A DNA stretch of 64,000 nt from Spongisporangium articulatum (GCF_044465595.1 NZ_JBITLV010000002.1:434001-498000); one strand, 5' to 3'. Positions 25,165 through 34,069 are shown, counted from the stretch's first letter. Notes: generated by a model not told the origin, from the letters alone. Translations and numbers: made by a program.

Positions 25165-27463
25165 GGGTTCTCCCGTTCTCGAAGGCTCGGCAGGTGCGCA
25201 GGGTGTTCGTCACGATGTCGGTCAGGGCGTGTTCGGTGTAGTAGGCGGTGTGCGGGCTGATCAGCACGTTCGGCAGGGCCTGCAGCCGCATCAGCAGCTC
25301 GTGGTCCACGGTCGTGCCCCGCCGGTCGGTGTAGAAGACGCCCTCCTCACCCTCGACGACGTCGAGCGCGGCCCCACCCAGCCGGCCGGCCTCCAGGGCG
25401 ACGACGAGGGCCTCGGTGTCGACCAGGCCGCCCCGCCCGGTGTTCACCACGACCGCGCCGGGTCGCAGCAGTCCGAGGCGGCGGGCGTCGAGGAGGTGGT
25501 GCGAGGCGGGCGTCAGCGGGGCGTGCAGGGTGACGACGTCGCTGCGCACCAGCAGCTCCTCGAGGGGCACGTGCTCGATCCCGGCCCGTGGCCGGCAGTC
25601 GTGGGCCAGCACGGGTCCGCCGAACCCGCGCAGCCGGTCGATCACCGCGGAGCCGATGCGTCCGGTGCCGACGACGCCGACGGTCAGGTCGCGCAGCTCT
25701 CGGCCCCGCGGCCCGAGCCGGTAGTCGTGCGCGTCGGTGCGGCGCACGACGGACGCGGCGTGCCGCAGCGCCATGAGCATCAGCATCAGCGTCCAGTCGG
25801 CCACGCTGTCGGGGGAGTAGTCGACGTTGCCGATCGAGAGGCCCAGCTCGGCGGCCGCTTGCCCGTCGATGTGGTTGACGCCGACGCTGCGCGTCGACAG
25901 GTACTCGACTCCGGCCCCGCGCAGGGCCAGGAGGGTCGCGCGGTCGATCCGGGTCCGGTGGCCGACGCTGACGCAGCGCAGGCCCGCGGCCCGCCCGGCG
26001 GTGCGGGCCGACAGCTCCTCCTCGAACAGCCTGACGCGACACCCGTAGAGCGGCGCCAACTCGCGGAACCGGGCGGCCTCGGCCGCGTCGCAGCCGAACA
26101 CGGAGATCCCCGTCGACGATCCGTCCAGGAGCGCCGCGGCCACCTCGTCGAGGCGGGCTCCGCGGGACGCCTTGACCAGCACCACGTCGCCCTCGCTCAC
26201 GTGCGCCCGCAACCAGTCGACGGCCGCGTCGTTGTCGGCCACCCGCATGGCCACGGGCCCGGCACCGTCGGCCACCGGTCGCGCCCCCGCGCCGACGGCG
26301 ACCACCCGGTCGGCCCGGGCCGCGGCGTACGCGCCGACGGACCGGTGCCCGGCCTCGCCGGCGCCGCCCAGTTCGAGCATCTCGCCGAGCACGGCGATGC
26401 GGCGCCGGCCCTCGACCGCCGCCAGGGCGTCGAGCGCGGCCCGCGTGGAGTCGGGATTCGCGTTGTAGGAGTCGTCGAGCAGCGTGGCGCCCCCGGCGAG
26501 CTGGTGCCGTTCGAGCCGCCCCGCCGCCGGGGTCACCGCGCTCAACCGGGCCACCGCCCGGTCGAGCGGGACGCCGGCCGCCCGGCCCGCCGCCACGGCG
26601 GCGGCCGCATTGAGCGCCTGGTGCGCTCCCGTCAACGGGAGGGCCGCCGGGACCGAGCCGTCGTCGTCCACCAGCCGGAACGAGGGCCGGCCCGACCGGT
26701 CGAGCATCACGTCGAGGACCCGCACGTCCGCCGGTCCCGTACCGAACGTCACCACCGGGCCGTCGGTGAGCCCCCGCATGGCCAGCACCCGGGGGTCGTC
26801 GGCGTTCAGGACGGCGGTCCCGCCCGGCGCGAGACCCCGCACGAGTTCGCCCTTCCCGCGCGCGATGGCCTCTTGCGACCCGAACTCGCCCAGGTGCGCC
26901 ACGCCCACGTTCAGCACCACGGCGACGTCGGGGGCGACCAACCCCGTGAGCGCCGCGAGGTCGCCGACGTGGCGGGCGCCCATCTCCAGCACGAGGAATC
27001 GGGTGGTCGCGTCGACCCTCAGCATCGTGAGCGGCACGCCGAGCTCGTTGTTCAGGTTGCCGAACGCGGCAACCGTCGGCCCGATCCCCGAGAAGACCGC
27101 GGCCATGAGGTCTTTCGTGCTCGTCTTGCCCTGGGACCCGGTCACCGCGACGACGGTCAGCCGGTCGCGCAGGCCCGCCACCACGTGCGTGGCCAGGGTC
27201 TGGAGGGCGGCCTGGACGTCGGGGACGACGACGGTCGGCAACGCCGTCGGGCGGGACCCGAGCGCGGCGACCGCCCCGGCCCGGCCGGCCTGGTCGGCGT
27301 GGTCGTGACCGTCGGTGCGCTGCCCGGCGAACGCGACGAACAGGCCGCCGGGTTCGGCCCGGCGCCCGTCGAGCACCGCCGGGGCGGTGACGGTCACGCC
27401 GCCGTCGCCGGTGACCGTGCCGCCGACGACCGCGGCGATCTCCTCCAGACCGAGCGGAATCAC
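25157..27463 (-). CDS. murF-vanH: MurF-VanH fusion (UDP-MurNAc-tripeptide:D-Ala-D-X ligase fused to D-lactate dehydrogenase)
   Basis: 768 residues from a GTG at 27463, at the V of VIPLGLEEIAAVVGG, the normal MurF N-terminus. An ATG at 27565 would extend it by 34 unmatched residues and collide with the divergent gene. Residues 1-448 are MurF: GSQGKTS (109-115), AFGNLNNELG, NVGVAHLGEFGS, LDDSYNANP, LGEMLELG, VKASRGARLDEV. Residues about 451-768 are VanH: SVFGCDAAEA, STRSVGVNHID, VGTGRIGSAV (598 on), NTGRGGLVDT, DVVEGEEGVFY, HTAYYTEHALTD. No stop or usable start lies at the junction (about 26119), so both halves are one chain. MurF adds the terminal dipeptide or depsipeptide to the UDP-MurNAc-tripeptide; VanH makes D-lactate from pyruvate. 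Confidence 0.9.
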   Translation of the reverse strand: MIPLGLEEIAAVVGGTVTGDGGVTVTAPAVLDGRRAEPGGLFVAFAGQRTDGHDHADQAGRAGAVAALGSRPTALPTVVVPDVQAALQTLATHVVAGLRDRLTVVAVTGSQGKTSTKDLMAAVFSGIGPTVAAFGNLNNELGVPLTMLRVDATTRFLVLEMGARHVGDLAALTGLVAPDVAVVLNVGVAHLGEFGSQEAIARGKGELVRGLAPGGTAVLNADDPRVLAMRGLTDGPVVTFGTGPADVRVLDVMLDRSGRPSFRLVDDDGSVPAALPLTGAHQALNAAAAVAAGRAAGVPLDRAVARLSAVTPAAGRLERHQLAGGATLLDDSYNANPDSTRAALDALAAVEGRRRIAVLGEMLELGGAGEAGHRSVGAYAAARADRVVAVGAGARPVADGAGPVAMRVADNDAAVDWLRAHVSEGDVVLVKASRGARLDEVAAALLDGSSTGISVFGCDAAEAARFRELAPLYGCRVRLFEEELSARTAGRAAGLRCVSVGHRTRIDRATLLALRGAGVEYLSTRSVGVNHIDGQAAAELGLSIGNVDYSPDSVADWTLMLMLMALRHAASVVRRTDAHDYRLGPRGRELRDLTVGVVGTGRIGSAVIDRLRGFGGPVLAHDCRPRAGIEHVPLEELLVRSDVVTLHAPLTPASHHLLDARRLGLLRPGAVVVNTGRGGLVDTEALVVALEAGRLGGAALDVVEGEEGVFYTDRRGTTVDHELLMRLQALPNVLISPHTAYYTEHALTDIVTNTLRTCRAFENGRTLA

Positions 27464-27575
27464 GCGGCCAGTCAAGGCGGGCCGGCGTTGCGGGCCCGTA
27501 TCCGATTCTCGATACAGCGGCGACAGGTGGTGGAACCACCGCGGATCGGTGGGCGTTCGAGGCATGGGGTGAGGA

Positions 27576-28166
27576 ATGAGACGTTCGATCGTGGTCCTCG
27601 GGGTCCTGCTGGCCGCGGGTGGGGCCGTGAGCGCCTGCGGCCAGGGCGGCGGCCCGCTGTCGGCGGAGGCCGTCGGCCGGGCGCAGGGCTGGGGGGTCGA
27701 CCCGGCCCTCGTGTACGTCACGAAGGTCGAGGGCTACTCGCCGGCGGCCGGAGGAGCGGGTGTCTACGGCGACGCCGGCTACCAGGGCGTCTACACGTCC
27801 CGGACCGGAGCCGACCTGCGGCTGACGGTCGAGCGGCGGACCCTGACCGCGCAGACCTGCCCCGAGGTGCCCATCCCGGCCGCCGCACCCGGTGCGCCCG
27901 TGGAGTGCACCGCGGACGGCGAGGCGTGGCGGCGTTCCAGCGGTGACCGGCACGAGTACGCCCTGCCCGTCGGCGACCTGACGGTGATGGCCAGCGGTCC
28001 GAGCGCGACCCCCGTCGACGTCCTGCGGCAGGCCGCCACCGAGGCTCACCCGGCGTCGTCCGACGAGATCCTCGAGGTGCTGCCGCCCCCTCCCGGCGGG
28101 CCGGTCGAACGCGGCGACATCACCGGCGACAACGCCCCCGACAACCACGTCGGCCCGGGGGGATGA
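27576..28166 (+). CDS. Putative lipoprotein of unknown function
   Basis: 196 residues; ATG after GTGAGGA. The N-terminus is a lipoprotein signal: MRRSIVVLGVLLAAGGAVSA followed by C at the lipobox VSAC. The exported part is hydrophilic with one cysteine pair (TCPEVP, VECTADG) and ends with a Pro/Gly-rich tail. It has no family resemblance that I recognise. It is divergent from murF-vanH with 112 bp between start codons, so may share a promoter region. Confidence 0.65.
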   Translation: MRRSIVVLGVLLAAGGAVSACGQGGGPLSAEAVGRAQGWGVDPALVYVTKVEGYSPAAGGAGVYGDAGYQGVYTSRTGADLRLTVERRTLTAQTCPEVPIPAAAPGAPVECTADGEAWRRSSGDRHEYALPVGDLTVMASGPSATPVDVLRQAATEAHPASSDEILEVLPPPPGGPVERGDITGDNAPDNHVGPGG

Positions 28167-28185
28167 GCACGCCACCGGCGGAGCG

Positions 28186-28962
28186 TCAGCGGAAGAAGTG
28201 GGTTCTCGGTCGGGGCTGCGCCACCCCGTCCAGCCAGATGTCGACCTTCTCGTTGTAGAAGGCGACCAGGCCGGCGATCGGCAGGACCTGCGCGGCGGGG
28301 AAGTCGTAGGTCCAGGCCAGGTCGGCCTGGAGTCGGCCGCCGACCTCCACGTTCCAGTACCCGCTGGTGACTCCCTTGTAGGGGCAGGCGGTCTGCGTCG
28401 GCGACGGGGTGAGGTGCTCGGTGACGAGCGCGGTCCGGTCGAGGTAGTACCGGGTGGGCAGACCGGTCTCGTAGAGCATCACCGGCGATGACGACTCGGC
28501 CAGCAGCACGCCGTCCAGCTCGACCCGCACCGGGCGGCTGGACCGCAGACAGTCGACCCGCACGTAGGGGTTGCGGGGATGCACGAAGACCTGTTCGTCC
28601 TCCTCGTACCAGGCGTCCAGTCCGGCCCAGTCGAAACGCACGTGTCCGGCAAGACCGGGCAGCGCGTCGTCGCCGAAGACCCTGACACTGGCGGGCCGTT
28701 CGACCGTTCCCACCCGCAGGCCGTGCCGCCGGGCCGTCCCGCGGCGCAGCCGTTGCTCGTGGTGTTCGTCGACGAGGTACCGCCCGTCGACGTCTTCGAG
28801 GGGGATGTAGTACTGCGGATAGTTCGGCCACTCCCACACGTAGAGCGCCCGGGTGGTGTCGAAGACCCAGGCGCCGCCGAGCATCCCCCGGACCCGACGG
28901 GGTGCGGGTTCGATCAGGTCGACCTCGGCGGCCATCTGCGGGTAGTCGCGGTCGTCGTCCAT
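28186..28962 (-). CDS. DUF427 domain protein
   Basis: 258 residues. Two DUF427-type repeats: the first around IEPAPRRVRGMLGGAWVFDT and YYIPLEDV, the second around PVRVELDGVLLAESSSPVML, YLDRTALV, CPYKGVTSGYWNV and FYNEKVDIWLDG. This is the standard two-domain form in actinobacteria. Function unknown. It is convergent with the lipoprotein gene. Confidence 0.85.
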   Translation of the reverse strand: MDDDRDYPQMAAEVDLIEPAPRRVRGMLGGAWVFDTTRALYVWEWPNYPQYYIPLEDVDGRYLVDEHHEQRLRRGTARRHGLRVGTVERPASVRVFGDDALPGLAGHVRFDWAGLDAWYEEDEQVFVHPRNPYVRVDCLRSSRPVRVELDGVLLAESSSPVMLYETGLPTRYYLDRTALVTEHLTPSPTQTACPYKGVTSGYWNVEVGGRLQADLAWTYDFPAAQVLPIAGLVAFYNEKVDIWLDGVAQPRPRTHFFR

Positions 28963-29054
28963 CCCAGTACCTCCCTGGCCGATTCACATATCCCTGGACC
29001 GTCTCGCGACGGGCCGTGACCGTGACACGACGGGAGCGCGGCCCCGAGTGGCGG

Positions 29055-29507
29055 TCAGAGGACCGTCGCCTCGACGGTGACCTCGGAGTTCAGCGAGTTG
29101 GCGATGTAGCACTCCTCGTGGGCCTGCTCGACGAGCTTGTGCACGACGGCGGGGTCGGTGCCGGGCGCGACCCGGATGACGGGCGCGAGCGTGATGGTGG
29201 AGATCCGCGCGGGCGGGCTCCCGTCGTCGATGAAGCCCGACGCCTCGTCCTCGTAGTCGAGGACGTCGACCCCGGCGCGGGCGGCCACGGCCAGGAAGGC
29301 GAGCAGCTGGCACGAGCTGGCGGCCATCACCAGCAGCTGCTCGGGGTTCAGGAACGCCGGGTCGCCGCGGAAGGCCCGGTCGGCGCTGAGCGCGACCGTC
29401 GTGCCGGCCGGCGGCGCGACGGCCCGGTGCTCACGCCGGTAGGCGCGGTAGCCCTCGCCCGTCGAGCCCTGCCAGACCAGGTGCGTGGAGTACGTGTGTT
29501 CGGCCAC
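29055..29507 (-). CDS. OsmC family protein
   Basis: 150 residues from the GTG at 29507, giving VAEHTYSTHLVWQG, the family's usual start. OsmC fold: GDPAFLNPEQLLVMAASSCQLLAFL holds the redox cysteine of the family's C-terminal helix; a second one occurs in AHEECYIANSL. OsmC/Ohr proteins reduce organic peroxides with thiol cofactors. Both peroxidatic cysteine positions appear occupied, so activity is likely. It is divergent from pntA, with a 165-bp gap. Confidence 0.85.
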   Translation of the reverse strand: MAEHTYSTHLVWQGSTGEGYRAYRREHRAVAPPAGTTVALSADRAFRGDPAFLNPEQLLVMAASSCQLLAFLAVAARAGVDVLDYEDEASGFIDDGSPPARISTITLAPVIRVAPGTDPAVVHKLVEQAHEECYIANSLNSEVTVEATVL

Positions 29508-29672
29508 GGATTCACGGTAGATGACCCATCCGGGTGAGGATCGGTCCGACGTGACGTCGGCCACTCCCGGACGCACAGCTTGGGTCCGGACCCGGCGATA
29601 TCGTCCTGGACCTGCGACTTGTCCAGACACCTGCCCGCTTTCCCTGACTCAGCCACGATGGAGGAACCGACC

Positions 29673-31199
29673 GTGCTCATCGGAGTCCTGAAGGAGGCCC
29701 GGGCCGGGGAAACGCGCGTCGCCGCGACCCCCGAGACCGTGGGCAAGCTGCGGGGCCTGGGCTACGAGGTCGCCGTCGAGCCCGGGGCCGGCGTGGCGTC
29801 GGAGTTCTCGGACCAGGCGTTCACGGACGCCGGGGCGAGCGTCGGCGGCATCGGTGAGGCGGACGTCGTCCTCGGGGTGAACGCGCCGTCGCCCGAGCAG
29901 CTCGCGGCGATCAAGGAGGGCGCGACGCTGATCGCGATCCTCGGTCCGCGCACCGACGAGAAGATCGTCGAGACCCTCGGGAAGCTGCCGATCACGGCGC
30001 TGGCGATGGACGCCGTCCCCCGCATCTCGCGGGCGCAGTCGCTCGACGTGCTCTCGTCGATGGCCAACGTGGCCGGCTACCGGGCCGTGGTCGAGGCCGC
30101 GCACCAGTTCGGCCGGCTGTTCACCGGGCAGGTCACCGCGGCCGGCAAGGTGCCGCCGGCCAAGGTGCTCGTCGTCGGGGCCGGCGTCGCCGGTCTGGCG
30201 GCCATCGGTGCCGCGTCGCGACTCGGGGCCGTCGTGAAGGCCACCGACCCGCGGCCCGAGGTGGGCGACCAGGTGAAGTCGATGGGCGGGGAGTACCTGT
30301 CCATCGAGTCGCCCGAGGTCGAGGTCTCGGCCACCGGGTACGCCAAGGAGATGGGCGACGACTACAAGGCCCGCGAGGTCGAGCTCTACACCGAGCAGTC
30401 CGCCGACGCCGACATCATCATCACCACCGCGCTCATCCCCGGCCGCCCGGCGCCGCGGTTGATCACCGGCGAGATGGTGGCCCGGATGAAGCCGGGCTCG
30501 GTCGTCGTCGACATGGCCGCCGCCAACGGTGGCAACGTCGAGGGCACTGTCGAGGGCCAGGTCGTGCGCACCGACAACGGCGTGACGATCATCGGTTTCT
30601 CCGACCTGGCGGGGCGCCTGCCCGCCCAGGCGTCCCAGCTGTACGGCACCAACCTGGTGAACCTGCTGAAGCTCATGACCCCGGAGAAGGACGGGCAGCT
30701 CGTCCTCGACTGGGACGACGTCGTGCAGCGCTCGATCACCGTCGTGCGGGCCGGGGAGGTCACCTGGCCGCCGCCGCCCGTGCAGGTCTCGGCCGCGCCG
30801 GCCGCCACCGAGGCTCCGACCGCGGCCCCGGCGAAGGAGGAGAAGGCGCCGATGTCGCCCGGGCGCCGGCTCGGGCTCGTGCTCGGTGGTTTCGCGGTCC
30901 TGTTCGCGCTGATCTGGGCCGCGCCCGCGTCGCTGCTGCCGCACCTGACGGTGTTCGCGCTGGCGATCGTCATCGGCTACTACGTCATCGGCAACGTGCA
31001 CCACGCGCTGCACACCCCGCTGATGTCGGTCACGAACGCCATCTCCGGGATCATCGTCGTGGGGGCGCTGCTGAACGCCGTGGACGACGAGACCTCAGTC
31101 CTGGTGCTGGCTTTCATCGCCACGCTGCTCGCCTCGATCAACGTCGTCGGTGGCTTCGCGGTGACTCGCCGCATGCTCGCCATGTTCTCCCGAAGCTGA
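29673..31199 (+). CDS. pntA: NAD(P) transhydrogenase alpha subunit
   Basis: 508 residues, GTG at 29673 after GGAGGAACC; an ATG at 29658 would place that ribosome site inside the gene. Soluble domain I binds NAD(H): VLVVGAGVAGLAAIGAASRLGA and ATDPRPEVGDQV, with SVVVDMAAANGGN. After a Pro/Ala/Thr-rich linker (about 370-395) the membrane part has about four helices (LVLGGFAVLFALIW, VFALAIVIGYYVIG, GIIVVGALLNAV). It is the single-chain alpha form of E. coli length. With PntB it couples proton entry to NADPH formation. Followed after 17 bp by pntB. Confidence 0.95.
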   Translation: MLIGVLKEARAGETRVAATPETVGKLRGLGYEVAVEPGAGVASEFSDQAFTDAGASVGGIGEADVVLGVNAPSPEQLAAIKEGATLIAILGPRTDEKIVETLGKLPITALAMDAVPRISRAQSLDVLSSMANVAGYRAVVEAAHQFGRLFTGQVTAAGKVPPAKVLVVGAGVAGLAAIGAASRLGAVVKATDPRPEVGDQVKSMGGEYLSIESPEVEVSATGYAKEMGDDYKAREVELYTEQSADADIIITTALIPGRPAPRLITGEMVARMKPGSVVVDMAAANGGNVEGTVEGQVVRTDNGVTIIGFSDLAGRLPAQASQLYGTNLVNLLKLMTPEKDGQLVLDWDDVVQRSITVVRAGEVTWPPPPVQVSAAPAATEAPTAAPAKEEKAPMSPGRRLGLVLGGFAVLFALIWAAPASLLPHLTVFALAIVIGYYVIGNVHHALHTPLMSVTNAISGIIVVGALLNAVDDETSVLVLAFIATLLASINVVGGFAVTRRMLAMFSRS

Positions 31200-31216
31200 G
31201 AGAGAGATCTCCGACC

Positions 31217-32638
31217 ATGACTGTCGAGACCGCCGCGCAGGCCGCGTACATCGTCGCCGCGCTGCTGTTCATCCTCGCGCTCGCCGGCCTCTCCAAGCAC
31301 GAGACGGCCCGCGTCGGCAACGCCTTCGGCATCTCCGGGATGACGGTCGCGCTCGCCGCCACCGTCGGCCTGGCGATCGACCAGAACATCAAGGCCGCGT
31401 CGCTCGGTCTGCTCGTTCTGGCCGTCGCGCTCGGTGGGGCCGTCGGCCTGTACCGGGCCAAGGTCGTCGAGATGACCGGCATGCCCGAGCTCATCGCACT
31501 GCTGCACTCGTTCGTCGGTCTGGCCGCCGTGCTGGTCGGCTGGAACGGCTACCTGCTCGTCGAGAACAAGCTCGACGGTGCCGAGGCGCAGCACCTCGAC
31601 GCGCTCGGGACGCTGGGTGTGCACCACGCCGAGGTGGCGATCGGCATCTTCATCGGGGCGGTGACCTTCACCGGGTCGATCGTGGCCAACCTGAAGCTGT
31701 CGGCGCGGATCAACTCGAAGCCGCTGGTGCTGCCCGGCAAGAACGTGCTGAACCTCGGCTCGCTGGTCGCGTTCGCGGGCCTGACCGCGTGGTTCGTGGT
31801 GTCCCCGAACGTGTGGGTGCTGGCCGGCGTGACCGCGCTGGCGCTGGCCCTGGGCTGGCACCTGGTCGCCTCCATCGGGGGCGGCGACATGCCCGTCGTC
31901 GTGTCGATGCTGAACAGCTACTCCGGGTGGGCCGCGGCGGCCTCGGGCTTCCTGCTGGAGAACGACCTGCTGATCGTCACCGGCGCGCTGGTCGGCTCCT
32001 CGGGTGCCTACCTGTCGTACATCATGTGCCAGGCGATGAACCGTTCGTTCATCTCGGTCATCGCCGGCGGCTTCGGCATCGAGGCCGCCGCGAGCGACGA
32101 CAAGGACTACGGCGAGCACCGTGAGGTGGACGCCGGTCAGGTCGCCGAGCTGCTGACCTCGGCCTCGTCGGTGATCATCACGCCCGGCTACGGGATGGCC
32201 GTCGCGCAGGCCCAGTACGGCGTCGCCGAGCTGACCCGCAAGCTGCGCGAGCGCGGCGTCACGGTGCGCTTCGGCATCCACCCCGTGGCCGGTCGTCTGC
32301 CCGGGCACATGAACGTGCTGCTGGCCGAGGCGAAGGTCCCCTACGACATCGTCCTCGAGATGGACGAGATCAACGAGGACTTCGCCGACACCGACGTCGT
32401 GCTCGTGATCGGCGCCAACGACACCGTCAACCCGGCCGCCACCGAGGACCCGGGCAGCCCGATCGCCGGTATGCCGGTGCTCACGGTGTGGGAGGCCAAG
32501 GACGTCATCGTCTTCAAGCGGTCGATGGCCTCGGGCTACGCGGGCGTGCAGAACCCGCTGTTCTTCCGGGAGAACTCGGCGATGCTCTTCGGCGACGCCA
32601 AGGACCGCGTCGAGGACATCCTCAAGGCCCTGGGCTGA
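31217..32638 (+). CDS. pntB: NAD(P) transhydrogenase beta subunit
   Basis: 473 residues. Membrane half (eight to nine helices: AYIVAALLFILALAGL, GLLVLAVALGGAVGLY, AVTFTGSIVANLKL, VWVLAGVTALALALGW) followed by the NADP(H)-binding domain III: VIITPGYGMAVAQAQYGV, FGIHPVAGRLPGHMNVLLAEA, VLVIGANDTVNPAA. Second gene of the pntAB pair. Confidence 0.95.
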   Translation: MTVETAAQAAYIVAALLFILALAGLSKHETARVGNAFGISGMTVALAATVGLAIDQNIKAASLGLLVLAVALGGAVGLYRAKVVEMTGMPELIALLHSFVGLAAVLVGWNGYLLVENKLDGAEAQHLDALGTLGVHHAEVAIGIFIGAVTFTGSIVANLKLSARINSKPLVLPGKNVLNLGSLVAFAGLTAWFVVSPNVWVLAGVTALALALGWHLVASIGGGDMPVVVSMLNSYSGWAAAASGFLLENDLLIVTGALVGSSGAYLSYIMCQAMNRSFISVIAGGFGIEAAASDDKDYGEHREVDAGQVAELLTSASSVIITPGYGMAVAQAQYGVAELTRKLRERGVTVRFGIHPVAGRLPGHMNVLLAEAKVPYDIVLEMDEINEDFADTDVVLVIGANDTVNPAATEDPGSPIAGMPVLTVWEAKDVIVFKRSMASGYAGVQNPLFFRENSAMLFGDAKDRVEDILKALG

Positions 32639-32655
32639 CGTCGGCGCGACGCATC

Positions 32656-32669
32656 TCAACGATCGTTGA
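32656..32669. promoter_or_regulatory. 14-bp palindrome upstream of the acetyltransferase gene
   Basis: TCAACGATCGTTGA, perfect, 26 bp before the ATG at 32695 and 17 bp after pntB. Flanking GCATC/GATGC extends it imperfectly. Probable operator; could also help end pntB transcription. Binding protein unknown. Confidence 0.45.
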
Positions 32670-32694
32670 TGCGCAGGGTGGCAAGCTCGCAGGC

Positions 32695-33255
32695 ATGCCG
32701 TTCGAGCCGTTCGCGCCCTTCGACCTGCACGTCCGGGACGACGCGGCGCGGCCGCTGTTCGCGCGGGTGCCGGTCGCGGTCGCGCTGACCGAGCGGCTGA
32801 ACCGCTTGCCGTACGCGGAGCAGCCGGCGATCCGGACGGTGTGGTCGGAGCTCACCGGGCAGGCCGTGGACGAGACGTTCCGGCTGATCCCGCCGTTCTT
32901 CACCGAGCACGGCCTGCACATCCGGGTCGGGCGCAACGTGTTCCTCAATCAGAACTGCACGGTGATGGACATGGCCGGGGTCGAACTGGGGGACGACGTG
33001 ATGGTCGGGCCGAACGTCCAACTCATCACCGTCGCGCACGGGCTGCGCCCGGCCGATCGACGTACCCGGATCACGGGCGGGCCGATCCGCGTGGGCGCGG
33101 GGGTCTGGATCGCCGCGGGGGCGACGGTTCTGCTCGGCGTGACGATCGGTGAGAACTCGGTCGTGGCGGCCGGTTCCGTCGTGACGCGGGACGTACCGGC
33201 CGGCGTGCTGGTCGCGGGCGTGCCCGCCCGGGTCGTTCGAGGAGTGGACGAGTGA
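32695..33255 (+). CDS. Left-handed beta-helix acetyltransferase (maltose/galactoside O-acetyltransferase type)
   Basis: 186 residues. Hexapeptide repeats (VFLNQNCTVMDMAGVELGDDVMVGPNVQ, split here as isoleucine/valine-patterned turns) form a left-handed beta helix; the general-base histidine is in VAHGLRP, and GGPIRVGAGVWIAAGATVLL follows. Family members acetylate sugars or similar acceptors using acetyl-CoA. Its end overlaps the next gene by 4 bases (GTGA). Acceptor unknown. Confidence 0.85.
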   Translation: MPFEPFAPFDLHVRDDAARPLFARVPVAVALTERLNRLPYAEQPAIRTVWSELTGQAVDETFRLIPPFFTEHGLHIRVGRNVFLNQNCTVMDMAGVELGDDVMVGPNVQLITVAHGLRPADRRTRITGGPIRVGAGVWIAAGATVLLGVTIGENSVVAAGSVVTRDVPAGVLVAGVPARVVRGVDE

Positions 33256-33620
33256 GACGGCGTCTGCGCCGCCTCCGCGTCCGCAAGACCCCGCGCTGGG
33301 TCGGGCTGGCGGTACTGGTCGTCGGCATCGGCTTCGCGGCCGTGGCCGGACTGGCCCTGGCGTCGGCGACGGTCGGCGAGGTGGGCAGGGCGGCCACGGC
33401 GTCCTGCTCCGGGACCGGCCCGTGCGATCAGTGGTCGTCGGTGGCCGGCGATGCCGCTCGCTGCCTCGTGCTCATCGGCTGCGCAGCGTTCGGTGCGGCG
33501 GTCGCGACGGCCGAGTTCCGTGGCCGGTCCTGGACCCGGCGCTCGGCCGTTCTCCCGTTCGCGGTCGCCTGCGTCTGGCTGCCGCCGGCAGTCTTCGCGG
33601 TGCTCGCGCGCCTCTCCTGA
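33252..33620 (+). CDS. Small membrane protein, unknown function
   Basis: 122 residues, GTG overlapping the acetyltransferase stop. Arg-rich start, then three helices: WVGLAVLVVGIGFAAVAGLALA, AARCLVLIGCAAFGAAVATA and VLPFAVACVWLPPAVFAVLA. Two cysteines between the first two helices (SCSGTGPC) could form a loop disulphide. No family recognised. Confidence 0.6.
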   Translation: MRRRLRRLRVRKTPRWVGLAVLVVGIGFAAVAGLALASATVGEVGRAATASCSGTGPCDQWSSVAGDAARCLVLIGCAAFGAAVATAEFRGRSWTRRSAVLPFAVACVWLPPAVFAVLARLS

Positions 33621-33622
33621 TC

Positions 33623-33692
33623 GGCGTGCCTGCCCAAAGCACAGAAAACCGCGCGGCGAGGCCCGATTCTCTGTGCTTTGGGACGGCACGCC
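33623..33692. repeat. Dispersed 70-bp inverted repeat, family A copy 1
   Basis: Arms GGCGTGCC-2 nt-CCCAAAGCACAGA and the complement, one two-base mismatch, inner spacer 24 nt. Matches the element at 48500-48569 in both arms but not in the loop. It lies between the convergent ends of the small membrane gene (33620) and DUF4190 gene (33701), where its stem could terminate transcription. Confidence 0.75.
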
Positions 33693-33700
33693 GGGCGGGG

Positions 33701-34069
33701 TCAGCGGGTGGCGCCCCAGACCAGGGCGCCGAGCACGAAGCCCAGGAGCATGCAGACGATCGCGACGCCCAGCGCCGGCTTGGCCAGTCGCTCACCCTTG
33801 TTGATGCCCACCGCGGCGAGGACGATCGCCGCGGGCCCGAAGATGATCGGGATGAAGATGATGGAGATCGCGGCGCAGACGAACGAGATGATGCTCAGCG
33901 TGTTCGAGGTGTTCGCGACCGGACCCGGCTGCTGCCCGTAAGGGGTCCCGTACTGCTGCGGTTGGCCGTAACTCTGCGGTTGGCCGTACTGCTGCGGTTG
34001 GCCGTACTGCGGGGCCTCCTGCCCGGGGGCGGGGTTCGGCGGCGGCGGTTCGTACGGCTCCTGAGTCAT
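33701..34069 (-). CDS. DUF4190-type membrane protein with Q/Y/P-rich N-terminus
   Basis: 122 residues. Residues 1-50 are Pro/Gln/Tyr/Gly-rich with repeated QYGQPQ units (four copies), then two hydrophobic helices: LSIISFVCAAISIIFIPIIF and LGVAIVCMLLGFVLGALVWG. This pattern is typical of small actinobacterial membrane proteins with a disordered cytosolic N-terminus. Function unknown. Confidence 0.75.
   Translation of the reverse strand: MTQEPYEPPPPNPAPGQEAPQYGQPQQYGQPQSYGQPQQYGTPYGQQPGPVANTSNTLSIISFVCAAISIIFIPIIFGPAAIVLAAVGINKGERLAKPALGVAIVCMLLGFVLGALVWGATR

Noticed and set aside
25031..27946. A 971-codon open frame on the plus strand, opposite murF-vanH
   Set aside because: It is a GC-skewed mirror of the real genes, full of Arg/Gly/Pro, with no domain and no ribosome site; the minus-strand murF-vanH reading has all family motifs.
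22855..29507. Glycopeptide biosynthesis gene cluster around the van genes
   Set aside because: No peptide synthetase, oxygenase or glycosyltransferase genes are present; only self-protection-type genes.
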